A stretch of DNA of 64,000 nt from Gammaproteobacteria bacterium (GTDB taxonomy: Bacteria; Pseudomonadota; Gammaproteobacteria; Pseudomonadales; Azotimanducaceae). Positions 1-8,642 of this stretch are shown here, piece after piece. Position 1 is the first letter of the stretch; every line of letters starts with the position of its first letter. The stretch is from the NCBI GenBank assembly GCA_028824555.1, contig JAPPDJ010000039.1:1-64000 (forward strand). The letters are read 5' to 3'. The position numbers and the translations under genes were made by a program. The notes under the pieces are model-generated. The model worked only from the letters and a program-made list of their open reading frames with translations, searched no databases and had not been told where the DNA came from.

Positions 1-1
1 A

Positions 2-247
2 ACTGGACTACGCTATTTCGCAAACGTGCCTCTGAGACAGCAGATCGAGGGATACTTTGAGTGTGAGGTACGCCCGCACCGAACTGACGCGTGGATGGAC
101 CGCAGCAAAGACAGGGTGGGCTACGAGATTAACTTCAATCGGCACTTCTATACATACATCCGGACGAGACCACTCGAGGACATCGACGCGGATTTGAAGG
201 AGGCTGAGAAAGAAATCACTCGGCTTCTTCGCGAGGTAACCATGTGA
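2..247 (+). CDS. hsdM: Type I restriction-modification system, modification subunit HsdM (C-terminal part only)
   Basis: This is the last 81 residues of a type I DNA-adenine methyltransferase subunit. The frame is open to the left edge, so the SAM-binding and NPPF/Y motifs lie outside the window. What is visible is the usual family tail: a VGYEINFNRHFYTY block followed by a charged helix (DIDADLKEAEKEI) ending close to the stop. In this family the tail packs against HsdS. With HsdS the protein methylates host recognition sites, and with HsdR added the complex cleaves unmodified DNA. hsdS starts about 15 nt downstream, making this the first visible gene of a five-gene operon. The identification rests on the short tail plus the hsdS and hsdR neighbours. 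Confidence 0.85.
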   Translation, partial: TGLRYFANVPLRQQIEGYFECEVRPHRTDAWMDRSKDRVGYEINFNRHFYTYIRTRPLEDIDADLKEAEKEITRLLREVTM

Positions 248-262
248 CTAAGGCTGAACGTG

Positions 263-1471
263 ATGCGCGATAGCGACGTGAGAGAGGTCCGCTTCCGGTA
301 TCTTGCGGAAGTAGAGAAGGGGCGCCTAGCACGTATCGATCCGTCAATCGGGGGCAGCAAGGCACCCTATCTCACGATGGATTACTTGCGTGGCGAGCGA
401 ATCGAGCCCACTCTGGTCGTTGTAGATCCTGACGCCGTGACTGCCTCTGAGAAATCGCTCATCCTATTGTGGGACGGTGCCAACGCCGGCGAGTTTCTTA
501 CCGGCAAGCATGGTGTAGTGGCTTCTACATCTGCTCTAGTTACACCAATAGACGTTGATGCGAGATTCCTCTTCTGGACCTGTAAGGCGCAAGAATGGCT
601 GCTGCAGGCTGAAACCATCGGGATGGGTATTCCTCACGTAAACGGGGAAGTTCTCGCAAACCTCCGGTTAAGCGTACCCCCGTCAAACATGCAAAGCGCC
701 ATTGCCGATTACCTCGACCAAAAGACTTCAGGACTAGATTCCTTGGTGGCTACTAAGGAACTCGTTCGCAATCTGTTGGCCGAGAAACGTCAAGCCATCA
801 TTACCCGAGCGGTCACCTGCGGGCTAGACTCCCGTACCGCCTTTCGGGACTCCGGAGCACCTTGGCTCGGTGCGATTCCGAAAAACTGGCGAACTGAGCG
901 CGCGGCATGGCTATTTCGGGAAAGGGATGAACGCGGGGAGCCCGACCTCCCTCTGTTGGAGGTTTCCATTAAGGATGGCGTCGTTGCTAGAGAGTTCTCC
1001 CAGGAACGAATCGAGACCACGGCGGCGGACTTCAATACGTACAAGATTGCTCGGCAAGGAGACGTCGTGTTTAACAAGATGCGGATGTGGCAAGGCGCCG
1101 CAGGCATTGCTCCCCGAGACGGACTGGTGAGCCCGGACTACGTTGTCGCAGCGGTGACCGGCGAATTGTCTCCCGCTTACGTCGGTCTGCTTATTCGGAC
1201 CGGAGCCTTCAGTGCCGAGTGTGCGAGACGCTCGCACGGCATCGTTTGGGATCGCCTGCGTCTTTACTGGGGGGGGTTCCGCGAGATACAACTACCCGTT
1301 CCGCCCTCCGACATCCAACAGGAAATCGTAAATCATGTGGCTCACGCGACGGCAAGGCTCGATGCGCTAGCTATTGCGTTGGAGCGCACGATTTTGTTGC
1401 TCAAGGAACGTCGAGCAGCACTCATATCCGAAGCGGTGTCGGGCCGACTAGACGTGGACCGGGCGGCATGA
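263..1471 (+). CDS. hsdS: Type I restriction-modification system, specificity subunit HsdS
   Basis: HsdS chooses the bipartite DNA sequence that HsdM methylates and HsdR uses to trigger cleavage. The 402-residue protein has the classic layout of two target-recognition domains, each followed by a conserved coiled-coil spacer. The first half ends in LRLSVPPSNMQSAIADYLD and a helix with LLAEKRQAIITRAVTCG; the second ends in IQLPVPPSDIQQEIVNHV and LLKERRAALISEAVSGRLD. The second domain opens at GAPWLGAIPKNW. A GTG lies directly before the ATG used here, and either could start. The stop overlaps the next start codon as ATGA, so translation of the ATPase gene is probably coupled. The island looks less GC-rich than genes to the right, consistent with horizontal transfer. 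Confidence 0.92.
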   Translation: MRDSDVREVRFRYLAEVEKGRLARIDPSIGGSKAPYLTMDYLRGERIEPTLVVVDPDAVTASEKSLILLWDGANAGEFLTGKHGVVASTSALVTPIDVDARFLFWTCKAQEWLLQAETIGMGIPHVNGEVLANLRLSVPPSNMQSAIADYLDQKTSGLDSLVATKELVRNLLAEKRQAIITRAVTCGLDSRTAFRDSGAPWLGAIPKNWRTERAAWLFRERDERGEPDLPLLEVSIKDGVVAREFSQERIETTAADFNTYKIARQGDVVFNKMRMWQGAAGIAPRDGLVSPDYVVAAVTGELSPAYVGLLIRTGAFSAECARRSHGIVWDRLRLYWGGFREIQLPVPPSDIQQEIVNHVAHATARLDALAIALERTILLLKERRAALISEAVSGRLDVDRAA

Positions 1472-2727
1472 ACATAAAAACGCTCGACTTGACCGACGTG
1501 AGGGCAATTGGCTCGGCCCAACTACACTTTCAACCTGGCTTCAATGTCATTGCTGGTGCCAATGGCGTAGGCAAGACCACCATACTGGATGCACTGGCGG
1601 TTTGCTGTTCCGCCGTCGCTAGACGGGCTGTTCGTCTCCGCAAATACGGGACTTACTTTAGGGACGACGACATTCGCCTTGGGGCCCGCGCCCTGCAGAC
1701 CGAGTGCGAATTCGTATCTCGTAGCGCGGAGTTCAAGCTGAGCGTGCTCAGATCCCGGGATGTCGCCCTAGCAAAAGAGATGGAAGAATGGTCGCGAGCA
1801 ACCTCGACTGAAATCGACAACCCGACGATGGAGGTGTTTCTTGGTGAAGTTCCTGCGAAAGGCGATGACGAAACGCCCGAGAGTAGGCTTCTCACAGTGC
1901 TGTACTCGACCGCCCGTTCTGTGGCGACCGAGCGGGAACCGCGTAAGAGCTCTGCAACAGGTAACGTTGCTGCTGCGTTTGCAGGCGCCTTGTCCGTTCG
2001 CCGAGGACTTGAGCTGGGCTTGTTCGCCGCCTGGATGCGTGTGCAGCTAGCGCTTGGCCCAGTACGAGCAGACGCGCAACGCAAGCTATCAGCATTAGAG
2101 AACGCGGTTGTTCGTTTCCTGCCAGGCTACTCTAACTTGCGTCCCGCGCAAGAGGGGGAAGGGAAATCCCTGCTCATCGACTACGACGGTCGGTCGTTGC
2201 CCGTTAGCTGGCTATCCGACGGGGAGCGTGGATTGCTCTCGCTAGTGCTCGACCTGACGCGGCGCTTGGCCCACGCCAATCCCGACATGGTGGACCCAGC
2301 GGCAAACGCAGAGGCGGTGGTGCTAATTGATGAGCTCGAACTCCATCTCCATCCCGCATGGCAGCGACGAGTCATTGCAAACCTGACCGCAACCTTTCCC
2401 CGTTGCCAGTTCATTGCCACCACCCACTCGCCACAGGTGATCGGGGAGATTGAGCGCGATCGCATCCAGGTCATGTCGGATGGCGACGTTTACTCGCCCA
2501 CACATTCCTTTGGCGTGGACTCGAGCCGAGTGTTAGAGGAAGTTATGGGTGCACGCGCCCGCAACTCCGAAGTACAGGAGCTACTCACACGTATTTCGGC
2601 GCGGATCGACGAGGAGCGTTACGACGATGCCCGTGAACTGCTAGCTCGTTTGGTCAAACGGGTCGGGGAGCATGACCCTGAGGTGACGAGAGGGCAAACG
2701 CTACTGGAATTTCTGGAGGACAAGTGA
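1468..2727 (+). CDS. AAA/ABC-type ATPase, PtuA-like (Septu ATPase) embedded in the type I RM operon
   Basis: This is a 419-residue ATPase of the RecF/SMC-like AAA_21 class found in OLD, RloC/PrrC and Septu PtuA proteins. Walker A is GANGVGKT (residues 30-37), an ABC-signature-like stretch reads WLSDGERGLLSL, Walker B is VVLIDELELHLHP with D288-E289, and the switch histidine follows in FIATTHSPQV. The start is the ATG overlapping the hsdS stop; the same frame extends upstream through hsdS but has no reason to be translated there. Its own stop overlaps the start of an HNH nuclease gene, the hallmark PtuA-PtuB pairing. In Septu the ATPase forms a complex with the nuclease and gates its activity. 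I infer the same here. An unrelated DNA-repair ATPase is possible but less likely given the partner. Confidence 0.85.
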   Translation: MNIKTLDLTDVRAIGSAQLHFQPGFNVIAGANGVGKTTILDALAVCCSAVARRAVRLRKYGTYFRDDDIRLGARALQTECEFVSRSAEFKLSVLRSRDVALAKEMEEWSRATSTEIDNPTMEVFLGEVPAKGDDETPESRLLTVLYSTARSVATEREPRKSSATGNVAAAFAGALSVRRGLELGLFAAWMRVQLALGPVRADAQRKLSALENAVVRFLPGYSNLRPAQEGEGKSLLIDYDGRSLPVSWLSDGERGLLSLVLDLTRRLAHANPDMVDPAANAEAVVLIDELELHLHPAWQRRVIANLTATFPRCQFIATTHSPQVIGEIERDRIQVMSDGDVYSPTHSFGVDSSRVLEEVMGARARNSEVQELLTRISARIDEERYDDARELLARLVKRVGEHDPEVTRGQTLLEFLEDK

Positions 2728-3371
2728 GGCGCATCCGCAAGGGCCGAGAGCCCGCAAGCCTGACCGCACATAGACAAGGAGGTGGTTCCTACGGCGACTA
2801 TCGCCAGAAACAAGAACTGCGAGAAGCGCTCGTGGCTGAGCAACGCGGGCTTTGCTGCTACTGTATGGGGCGGATTCGTGCAGACGAGGCGTCGATGAAA
2901 GTCGAACACTGGCGTAGTCAAGCGCGGTACAGGACGCTTGAACTGAGCTACCGCAACCTCTTGGGTGCCTGTCGGGGCGGCCAGGGCGAAACGCCCTGCC
3001 ATCAGCATTGCGACACAAGGAAGGGCGAGCGTGACCTTATCTGGAATCCCGCTGACCCCGTGCGGGAAGTCGAGGCCAGAGTCGGCTACAGGCTCGATGG
3101 TTCGATCTATTCCGATGACGCAAGCTTCGACGACCAAATGAAGGAAGTTTTGAATCTGAATATCAGCTTTCTGAAGGTAAACCGCGTGGTTGTCCTTGAC
3201 TCCGTCGTCAACTGGTGGAAGAAGGAGAAAGCGCGCCTGCGTGGCCGAGTGCCTGCGACGCGTTTGCGGCAAAAGCGGACGCAGCTAGTTGACGGGCCAG
3301 GCAGTCTCACGCCCTATTGTCAAGTGGGTGCTTGGTGGTTGGAACGGAAACTGGCGAGTACAAAAGGGTGA
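2724..3371 (+). CDS. HNH endonuclease of the TIGR02646/PtuB type (Septu-like nuclease)
   Basis: This 215-residue HNH-fold nuclease has the residue pattern of the TIGR02646 family, which includes PtuB of Septu and the nuclease of retron-Septu systems: C44-C45-x-C47 zinc residues, E61-H62, N78, C83, then H95-C96 and K100-G101. A weakly conserved C-terminal half contains a [12 protein letters not shown] helix. The GTG start overlaps the ATPase stop (GTGA). PtuB is the effector of Septu, and in the retron-Ec78 PtuAB pair it has been linked to tRNA cleavage, so DNA and tRNA are both possible targets; the sequence does not say which. No reverse transcriptase or msr/msd-like element lies nearby, so this is not a retron. 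The position between hsdS and hsdR is unusual. Confidence 0.85.
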   Translation: MRRIRKGREPASLTAHRQGGGSYGDYRQKQELREALVAEQRGLCCYCMGRIRADEASMKVEHWRSQARYRTLELSYRNLLGACRGGQGETPCHQHCDTRKGERDLIWNPADPVREVEARVGYRLDGSIYSDDASFDDQMKEVLNLNISFLKVNRVVVLDSVVNWWKKEKARLRGRVPATRLRQKRTQLVDGPGSLTPYCQVGAWWLERKLASTKG

Positions 3372-6300
3372 AGGAGCGCCGCCACACCGAAGGCGCGTTC
3401 GAGACGGCCATCGAAGGCCACCTCCTAGCAAACGGCTATGTCTCGGTCACCGGCGATGGCTTCGACGAGGAGCGGGCTGTTTTCCCGGACGCCGTGCTCG
3501 ATTTCATCCGAGAGACTCAGCCACAGTCGTGGGCTAAGCTCGAGGCGCTGCACGGAGACCGAACCCGCGATCAAATCCTCGACGACCTCTGCAAGTGGAT
3601 GGAGATTCACGGTTCCCTCGCCACGCTCCGGCATGGCTTCAAGTGCTACGGACGAAATCTCCAAGCCGCTTACTTCAAGGCAGCACATGATCTGAACCCA
3701 GAGTTAGCCACACGCTACGCCGCCAATCGGCTGGGAGTCACGCGCCAGCTTCACTACTCGCCGAACGCCAAACAGTCGCTCGACGTCACCCTCAGCGTGA
3801 ATGGCATTCCCGTGGTCACGCTGGAGCTGAAAAACCCGCTCACGGGCCAGCGGGTCGAGGATGCACGTCGCCAGTACCAACGAGACCGCGACCCACGCGA
3901 ACCCATTTTCGAGTTCAAGCGTCGCACGCTGGTGCATTTCGCGGTGGACACCGAGTCCGTGCTGATGACTACTCGCCTCGCTGGTACGGCCACACGCTTC
4001 TTGCCGTTCGACAAAGGCCAGGAGGGGGCGGCCGGCAATCCTCCCGACCCAGAAGGACGAACGTACCGGACGGCCTTCCTTTGGGAAGACGTGCTGGAAC
4101 GCGACAGCCTGCTCGACATCCTGGCGCGCTTCATCCATTTGCAGGTCGACGAGAAACGCGACGACGCGGGCCGGAAGGTCAAGACGGAGACCATGATCTT
4201 CCCGCGCTTCCACCAGCTTGAAGCCGTGCGTACGCTAGTGCAGTCGGCCCGGAATGAAGGGGCTGGGAACAACTATCTCGTCGAGCATTCCGCCGGGAGC
4301 GGCAAGAGCAACACCATCGCATGGCTGACGCATCGACTTGCATCGCTGCACGACGCGGAGAACGAGCGCGTCTTCGACAGCGTCGTCGTGGTAACGGACC
4401 GCATCGTCCTCGACCAGCAGCTTCAGGACACGATCTACCAGTTCGAGCACAAGCGCGGGGTCGTGCAGCAGATCGACAAGGGCTCCCGACAGCTAGCCGA
4501 AGCGCTTGAAGACAGAGTGCCAGTGATTGTGACGACTCTGCAGAAATTCCCCTTCGTGTCCCGGCATCTGCTCGACATGGCGGAGGAACGCGGCGAAGCG
4601 GGGACGGGAAGATTGGCCACTCGACGATGTGCCGTCATCGTTGATGAGGCCCACAGTTCTCAAGGCGGTGAGGCAGCGGCCGATCTGAAGGAGGTTTTGG
4701 GAGGGGAAGGGCTGCGCGAGCAAGCGCGCGCACGAGCCGAAGAGGAAGGCCAGCCAGGCCTGGAGGAGCTTTTCCGAAGCATGGCAAAGCGCGGCCAGCA
4801 AGCGAACATCAGCTTCTTCGCATTCACGGCGACGCCCAAGCACAAGACCTTTGCAGTCTTCGCGCGAAACGGCGAACCGTCGCACCGCTACACGATGCGG
4901 CAGGCCATTGAGGAAGAGTTCATCCTCGACGTGCTGCGCAACTACACCACCTATGGGACGTATTTCCGCCTGCTGAAGGCCTGCGAGGACGATCCCCATG
5001 TGGAGCGCAAGAAGGCTGCGGCGGCACTCGCGCGCTTCATGCGACTGCATCCGCACAACGTGGCGCAGAAGACGGAGGTGATGGTCGAGCACTTCCATGC
5101 GGTCACACGGCACAAGATCGGAGGGCGTGCCAAGGCGATGGTGGTAACGGGCTCGCGCCTTGAGGCGGTCCGGTACAAGCTCGCCTTCGACGACTACATC
5201 CGCGACAAGGGCTATGCCATCAAGTCGCTCGTGGCCTTTTCCGGTACGGTCGTGGACGACAAAGTGCCCAGCGTGACCTACACCGAACCGGCGATGAATG
5301 GCGGCATTTCTGAAAGGGAACTGCCGGAGCGGTTCGCCACTCACGAGTATCAGGTGCTGCTCGTGGCGGAGAAGTACCAGACCGGATTCGATCAGCCGCT
5401 ACTGCATACGCTCTATGTGGACAAGCGGTTGGCCGGCATCCAGGCGGTACAGACATTGTCGCGTCTGAACCGCGTCAACGCGCTCAAGGAGGACACATTC
5501 GTCCTCGATTTCGTCAACGACCGCGAGGAGATTCGAGAGGCGTTCAAGACGTACTACGAAGGCGCGGAGATGGGCGAGGAAGTCGACCCGGCCCGCATGT
5601 ACGCCATCAAGAGCGAACTCGACGATTCGGGCATCTACCTTGACGAGGAGGTTGAGCGCTTCTGTGCCATCTATTTCCTGCCGAAGCGGAAGCAAAGCGC
5701 AACCGATCACCGGGGCATGAATGCCGTCCTTGATCCGCCGGTGTCGCGTTTTGCTGCCCGCCGCGAATCGGATGAAGAGGAGGCGGAGGACTGGCGCGGC
5801 AAGATGCGGGCCTTCCTAAACCTCTACGCTTTCTTGAGCCAGGTGATTCCGTATCAGGATTCCGACCTCGAGCGCCTGTATGTGTTCCTGCGGCATCTGG
5901 CAGCGAAGCTTCCCCGTCGCGGAAGCGGACCTGCGTATCGGTTCGACGACGACGTGCGCTTGGAGTACTACCGGCTGCAGAAGATCAACGAGGGCTCCGT
6001 CTCACTTGCGGAATGCGAGGCTCGGCGGCTTGATGGCCCCACCGAGGTTGGCAGCGGCCTCGCTCGTCCCGACACGACGCCACTTTCGCAGCTCATCGAC
6101 GTCTTGAATGCGCGCTTTGGCACGGACTTCCAGCAGGGCGACCAGCTCTTCTTCGACCAGGTTGTGGAGGCCGCTGTGGCCGATGAAGGCCTGCGACAGG
6201 CTGCCGAGGTCAACCCGCGCGACAAGTTCGAGCTGGTGTTTGCCAATCTGATGATGAACCTGTTCGTCGAGCGCATCGACCAGAACGAGGAGGTCTTCGT

Positions 6301-6913
6301 CCGCCTGATGAATGACGAACCCCTTCGAGAAGAGGTCATGTCTTGGATGGCGTCCGAGGTCTACCGGAGGCTGCGGGGCTCGTTGCAAGACGAAGCGCAA
6401 CAAACTCTGGGACTACCGCCTCGATTGCGGCTCGTGCGACCCGATCCGACGGAGCGCTACAAGACGTGTGTACCATTCGTTCCGCTAAGGGCCGCCGCCG
6501 GCACCTTCAGCGACCCGCAACGCATTGACGACGAGGAGTCCGAGTGGGTCGCGGTAGAGACAGCGCGCCGCCTTCGGCCCGGTATGTTCGTCGCACAGGT
6601 GGCTGGCAAGTCGATGGAACCGGCAATCCCGGACGGCGCCTATTGCCTATTCGCGTCGCCCGTGACTGGAACGCGCCAAGGAAAGACGGTTCTCGTCCAA
6701 TTGCGCGACGGCATCGACCCAGAAAGCGGCGAGCGCTACACCGTCAAGCGATACGAGAGCGAAAAGTCCAGGGACGGTGACGAGTGGGAGCACACAAGGA
6801 TTGCGCTCAAGCCGGTGAACGCGGACTTCGAGCCGATCGTACTGACGGTGGAAGACGACGGGGAGCTGGCGGTAATCGCCGAGGTGGTTGACGTCGTGGG
6901 CAACTCTGGTTGA
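3368..6913 (+). CDS. hsdR: Type I restriction endonuclease HsdR with a C-terminal S24 (LexA/UmuD-like) peptidase domain
   Basis: This is the motor and nuclease subunit of the type I system, 1181 residues and longer than usual. The N-terminal PD-(D/E)xK nuclease shows D139, E153 and K155 (TLELK). The SF2 translocase has Walker A with K313 (SAGSGKS), DEAH-type DEAH at 426-429, a TATP motif, and QTLSRLNR as motif VI. A helical HsdR C-terminal region follows. The last ~120 residues are unlike HsdR: GKSMEP with S1082, then VKRY with K1127 and a LKPVN stretch form an S24 peptidase Ser/Lys dyad with normal order. The start is the GTG overlapping the HNH stop; an earlier in-frame ATG lies inside that gene. 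The S24 fusion could sense DNA damage or self-cleave; that is inference. Confidence 0.9.
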   Translation: MKERRHTEGAFETAIEGHLLANGYVSVTGDGFDEERAVFPDAVLDFIRETQPQSWAKLEALHGDRTRDQILDDLCKWMEIHGSLATLRHGFKCYGRNLQAAYFKAAHDLNPELATRYAANRLGVTRQLHYSPNAKQSLDVTLSVNGIPVVTLELKNPLTGQRVEDARRQYQRDRDPREPIFEFKRRTLVHFAVDTESVLMTTRLAGTATRFLPFDKGQEGAAGNPPDPEGRTYRTAFLWEDVLERDSLLDILARFIHLQVDEKRDDAGRKVKTETMIFPRFHQLEAVRTLVQSARNEGAGNNYLVEHSAGSGKSNTIAWLTHRLASLHDAENERVFDSVVVVTDRIVLDQQLQDTIYQFEHKRGVVQQIDKGSRQLAEALEDRVPVIVTTLQKFPFVSRHLLDMAEERGEAGTGRLATRRCAVIVDEAHSSQGGEAAADLKEVLGGEGLREQARARAEEEGQPGLEELFRSMAKRGQQANISFFAFTATPKHKTFAVFARNGEPSHRYTMRQAIEEEFILDVLRNYTTYGTYFRLLKACEDDPHVERKKAAAALARFMRLHPHNVAQKTEVMVEHFHAVTRHKIGGRAKAMVVTGSRLEAVRYKLAFDDYIRDKGYAIKSLVAFSGTVVDDKVPSVTYTEPAMNGGISERELPERFATHEYQVLLVAEKYQTGFDQPLLHTLYVDKRLAGIQAVQTLSRLNRVNALKEDTFVLDFVNDREEIREAFKTYYEGAEMGEEVDPARMYAIKSELDDSGIYLDEEVERFCAIYFLPKRKQSATDHRGMNAVLDPPVSRFAARRESDEEEAEDWRGKMRAFLNLYAFLSQVIPYQDSDLERLYVFLRHLAAKLPRRGSGPAYRFDDDVRLEYYRLQKINEGSVSLAECEARRLDGPTEVGSGLARPDTTPLSQLIDVLNARFGTDFQQGDQLFFDQVVEAAVADEGLRQAAEVNPRDKFELVFANLMMNLFVERIDQNEEVFVRLMNDEPLREEVMSWMASEVYRRLRGSLQDEAQQTLGLPPRLRLVRPDPTERYKTCVPFVPLRAAAGTFSDPQRIDDEESEWVAVETARRLRPGMFVAQVAGKSMEPAIPDGAYCLFASPVTGTRQGKTVLVQLRDGIDPESGERYTVKRYESEKSRDGDEWEHTRIALKPVNADFEPIVLTVEDDGELAVIAEVVDVVGNSG

Positions 6914-6945
6914 TGGGGAGCAACTCGCACAACTCGGATCAGATG

Positions 6946-6964
6946 GGCCTTCTTCGGGAAGGCC
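6946..6964 (+). terminator. Hairpin terminator after hsdR
   Basis: GGCCTTC and GAAGGCC form a 7-bp stem with a 5-nt loop, 32 nt after the hsdR stop and followed by a short T-containing stretch. The T-run is weak, so this is a probable rather than certain intrinsic terminator for the restriction operon. Confidence 0.55.
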
Positions 6965-7013
6965 GTTTGGTACGGGTGGGGGACGGTAGGACATAGACGA
7001 CCATGTAAAGGCG

Positions 7014-7151
7014 GTGAGCAACCGGCCCGACGCTATGAACTCAAAGGCGGCGCTCCGAGTTTTAGCTGAAGTTAAGAAGACGCTTTGGCGCGCAAGGGAA
7101 GCCGACGGTCGCGACATTGATGTACCAGCATCAGCGCTGAGGACTAGGTGA
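7014..7151 (+). CDS. Possible small ORF or gene fragment (45 aa)
   Basis: A GTG-initiated frame gives a 45-residue peptide with protein-like composition (ALRVLAEVKKTLWRARE helix). An internal ATG lies 21 nt in, and no strong ribosome binding site is seen. It sits between the hsdR terminator and a decayed methyltransferase, so it may be the broken end of a lost gene. No family is recognised. Confidence 0.2.
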   Translation: MSNRPDAMNSKAALRVLAEVKKTLWRAREADGRDIDVPASALRTR

Positions 7152-7200
7152 ACTCCATCGGCGTTGGCCACGCATTTGACTAGGTGTCCCAGAACGTCGG

Positions 7201-7599
7201 ATGGCCTTCCCTAGCTCTGAAGCGGCACAGCTCGTCAGGCGAGCGACGACGCCGGGTACCTCGGGGAGGATCGTTGATGTCGGGGCGGGTTGTGGACTGT
7301 GGACGAGGGCCCTCAGCGTGGAGTTGAGGGGGAGCAGAGTCGTTGGGATCGATCCGGACGCGAAGGATGCGCGGGTTGTCCGGGCAACGTACAAGGACTG
7401 GTGCGAGCAGACGGAAAGGCCCTCGGGGAAAGCGACTCGCCGGTGGCTTCATGGCTCCCTTGCAGCGAGATGCAGGGGAGCAGAAGCTGATCTACGTCGG
7501 TTCTGGGCCCAACGGTGCAACAGGTAGCAGGCGCTCTACGACCGCTTGGCACGAGATTTCGAGGAGTACGCCTCCGAACCGCTCGCGAGGCTGTATTAA
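7201..7599 (+). pseudogene. Decayed SAM-dependent methyltransferase fragment
   Basis: The first 108 codons contain a recognisable SAM-binding motif I and II region (IVDVGAGCGLWTRAL, then RVVGIDPD). The frame meets a TAG, after which the same frame continues for 24 protein-like codons (ALYDRLARDFEEYASEPLARLY) to a TAA. The total, about 130 codons, is far too short for a class I methyltransferase. The middle part is low in recognisable residues in this frame but protein-like in a neighbouring frame, suggesting frameshifts as well as the stop. I read it as a remnant at the edge of the defence island. A short functional ORF ending at the TAG is a weaker alternative. Confidence 0.4.
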
Positions 7600-7718
7600 G
7601 GCGTTTTCCCTCGAGATTTCATTGGGGTGTATCAGCACAGGGCTGAAAAGACCGGCTGTATTCTCCGCCTCATGTCCGTCTGAACCACCAGTGGCGCATT
7701 GGTCGCGTCGCACTGGCG

Positions 7719-8204
7719 TCAGATTCCCAACGTACTCTTCACGGCGGCGGTTGCAAGAGCACCCACGACCTTGTCAAGTGCGGAAGAGGCGGTAGCTCCT
7801 ACCTTCTTGCGCAACTTTGCGTACCGTGTCGCTGCAAGCTCTGTCCGCGGGCCGTTGCTGCCCAAGTCCGATAGAGCTTGCTTCAATACTTCGCGATCGT
7901 GTGAGCTAAGCTCCTCAATCTCGTCGGCCAACTCCTTGGCAGACGCTAGGCGCATTTCGGTCCATGGGAACGGCTTGCCACAATTGTGGCAGTAGTTGGG
8001 CGGGGACCATTCGGAGAGTCCCAGGAACCCGGGAACGTGGTAATGGCCTCGAATCCGCTCTCCGCAGCGACCACAGGTGGAGAAGGTAGCGCTGCCGCAC
8101 TCCGGGCAAAACCTGCTCCTAAGTTCGGGCGAAATCTCCACGGCGTTCGTTGTGTGGTGCCCGTTGGGACACATCTCCGCCGTCATGTACTGGCTGTCGT
8201 TCAT
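7719..8204 (-). CDS. DUF2321 zinc-ribbon protein
   Basis: This 161-residue protein matches the DUF2321 pattern: an N-terminal MCPNGH, then FCPECGSAT, a second knuckle CGRCGERIRGHYHVPG, and a third YCHNCGKPFPWTE, giving several CxxC zinc sites. A helical C-terminal half (ELADEIEELSSHDREVLKQAL) is followed by a hydrophobic tail, LDKVVGALATAAVKSTLGI. The molecular role of the family is not established. The ATG used has a GGAGG about 11 nt upstream; an earlier in-frame start would add 22 residues with no family resemblance. It stands alone between the restriction island and tRNA-Glu, convergent with the island operon, and may be accessory cargo. Confidence 0.8.
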   Translation of the reverse strand: MNDSQYMTAEMCPNGHHTTNAVEISPELRSRFCPECGSATFSTCGRCGERIRGHYHVPGFLGLSEWSPPNYCHNCGKPFPWTEMRLASAKELADEIEELSSHDREVLKQALSDLGSNGPRTELAATRYAKLRKKVGATASSALDKVVGALATAAVKSTLGI

Positions 8205-8564
8205 CTGGCGACGTTCCTCCGGTCGAGGCCAAGCGTGTTTCGTTGCTTCCGGGCGCAAATCGTACCCCACTTCTCACGAACGTCGGCTCTGGCTGTCTGT
8301 CGGTCGGTCGCTTATCCTCGGCGGCATAGGGGTTTAGGCTAGCCACATTGAGCCGCCTTCGACGTAGGAACCTAGCTTGGTACACCGTCAGCGGACCCGG
8401 ACATTTTCGCTTGTCCAAACTGCGCAATTTTCGTCTGACATTGACACAGAGGCGCACGCCGTTTTAGGCGAACCTTTGGGCACCTTGGGGATGCCTTCCC
8501 GAACGCCATTGCAATGCACCGGCGCGGCGAAATTTTGGTATAGTGCGCGCCGCTTTTTCTCGTG
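8205..8564. other. Gene-free stretch between DUF2321 gene and tRNA-Glu
   Basis: No convincing gene is seen on either strand. The left part should hold the promoter of the DUF2321 gene and the right end holds the tRNA-Glu promoter. I looked for a second copy of the tRNA 3' end, which would mark an integration site, and did not see one by eye. Confidence 0.5.
8536..8544 (+). promoter_or_regulatory. Extended -10 promoter of tRNA-Glu
   Basis: TGGTATAGT matches an extended -10 element (TGnTATAAT with one change), 20 nt before the mature tRNA 5' end. No good -35 box is at the normal spacing, as is common when an extended -10 is present. Confidence 0.5.
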
Positions 8565-8640
8565 GTCCCCTTCGTCTAGAGGCCTAGGACACTGGGTTTT
8601 CATCCCAGTAACAGGGGTTCGACTCCCCTAGGGGACGCCA
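8565..8640 (+). tRNA. tRNA-Glu (anticodon TTC)
   Basis: A complete 76-nt cloverleaf. Acceptor arms GTCCCCT and AGGGGAC pair, the anticodon stem is CTGGG/CCCAG with loop TTTTCAT giving anticodon TTC, the T-arm has GGTTCGA, the discriminator is G, and CCA is encoded. An MFS gene begins two bases after the CCA. Confidence 0.97.
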
Positions 8641-8642
8641 GC

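Noticed and set aside
1087-1467. In-frame extension upstream of the ATPase gene inside hsdS
   Set aside because: It overlaps hsdS in another frame and is Arg/Ser-rich; the ATGA overlap gives a natural start.
1468-3371. Retron (Ec78-like) explanation for the ATPase/HNH pair
   Set aside because: No reverse transcriptase gene or msr/msd-like RNA was seen nearby.
8565-8640. Attachment site of the defence island in tRNA-Glu
   Set aside because: No duplicate of the tRNA 3' end or integrase gene was found by eye to the left of it.
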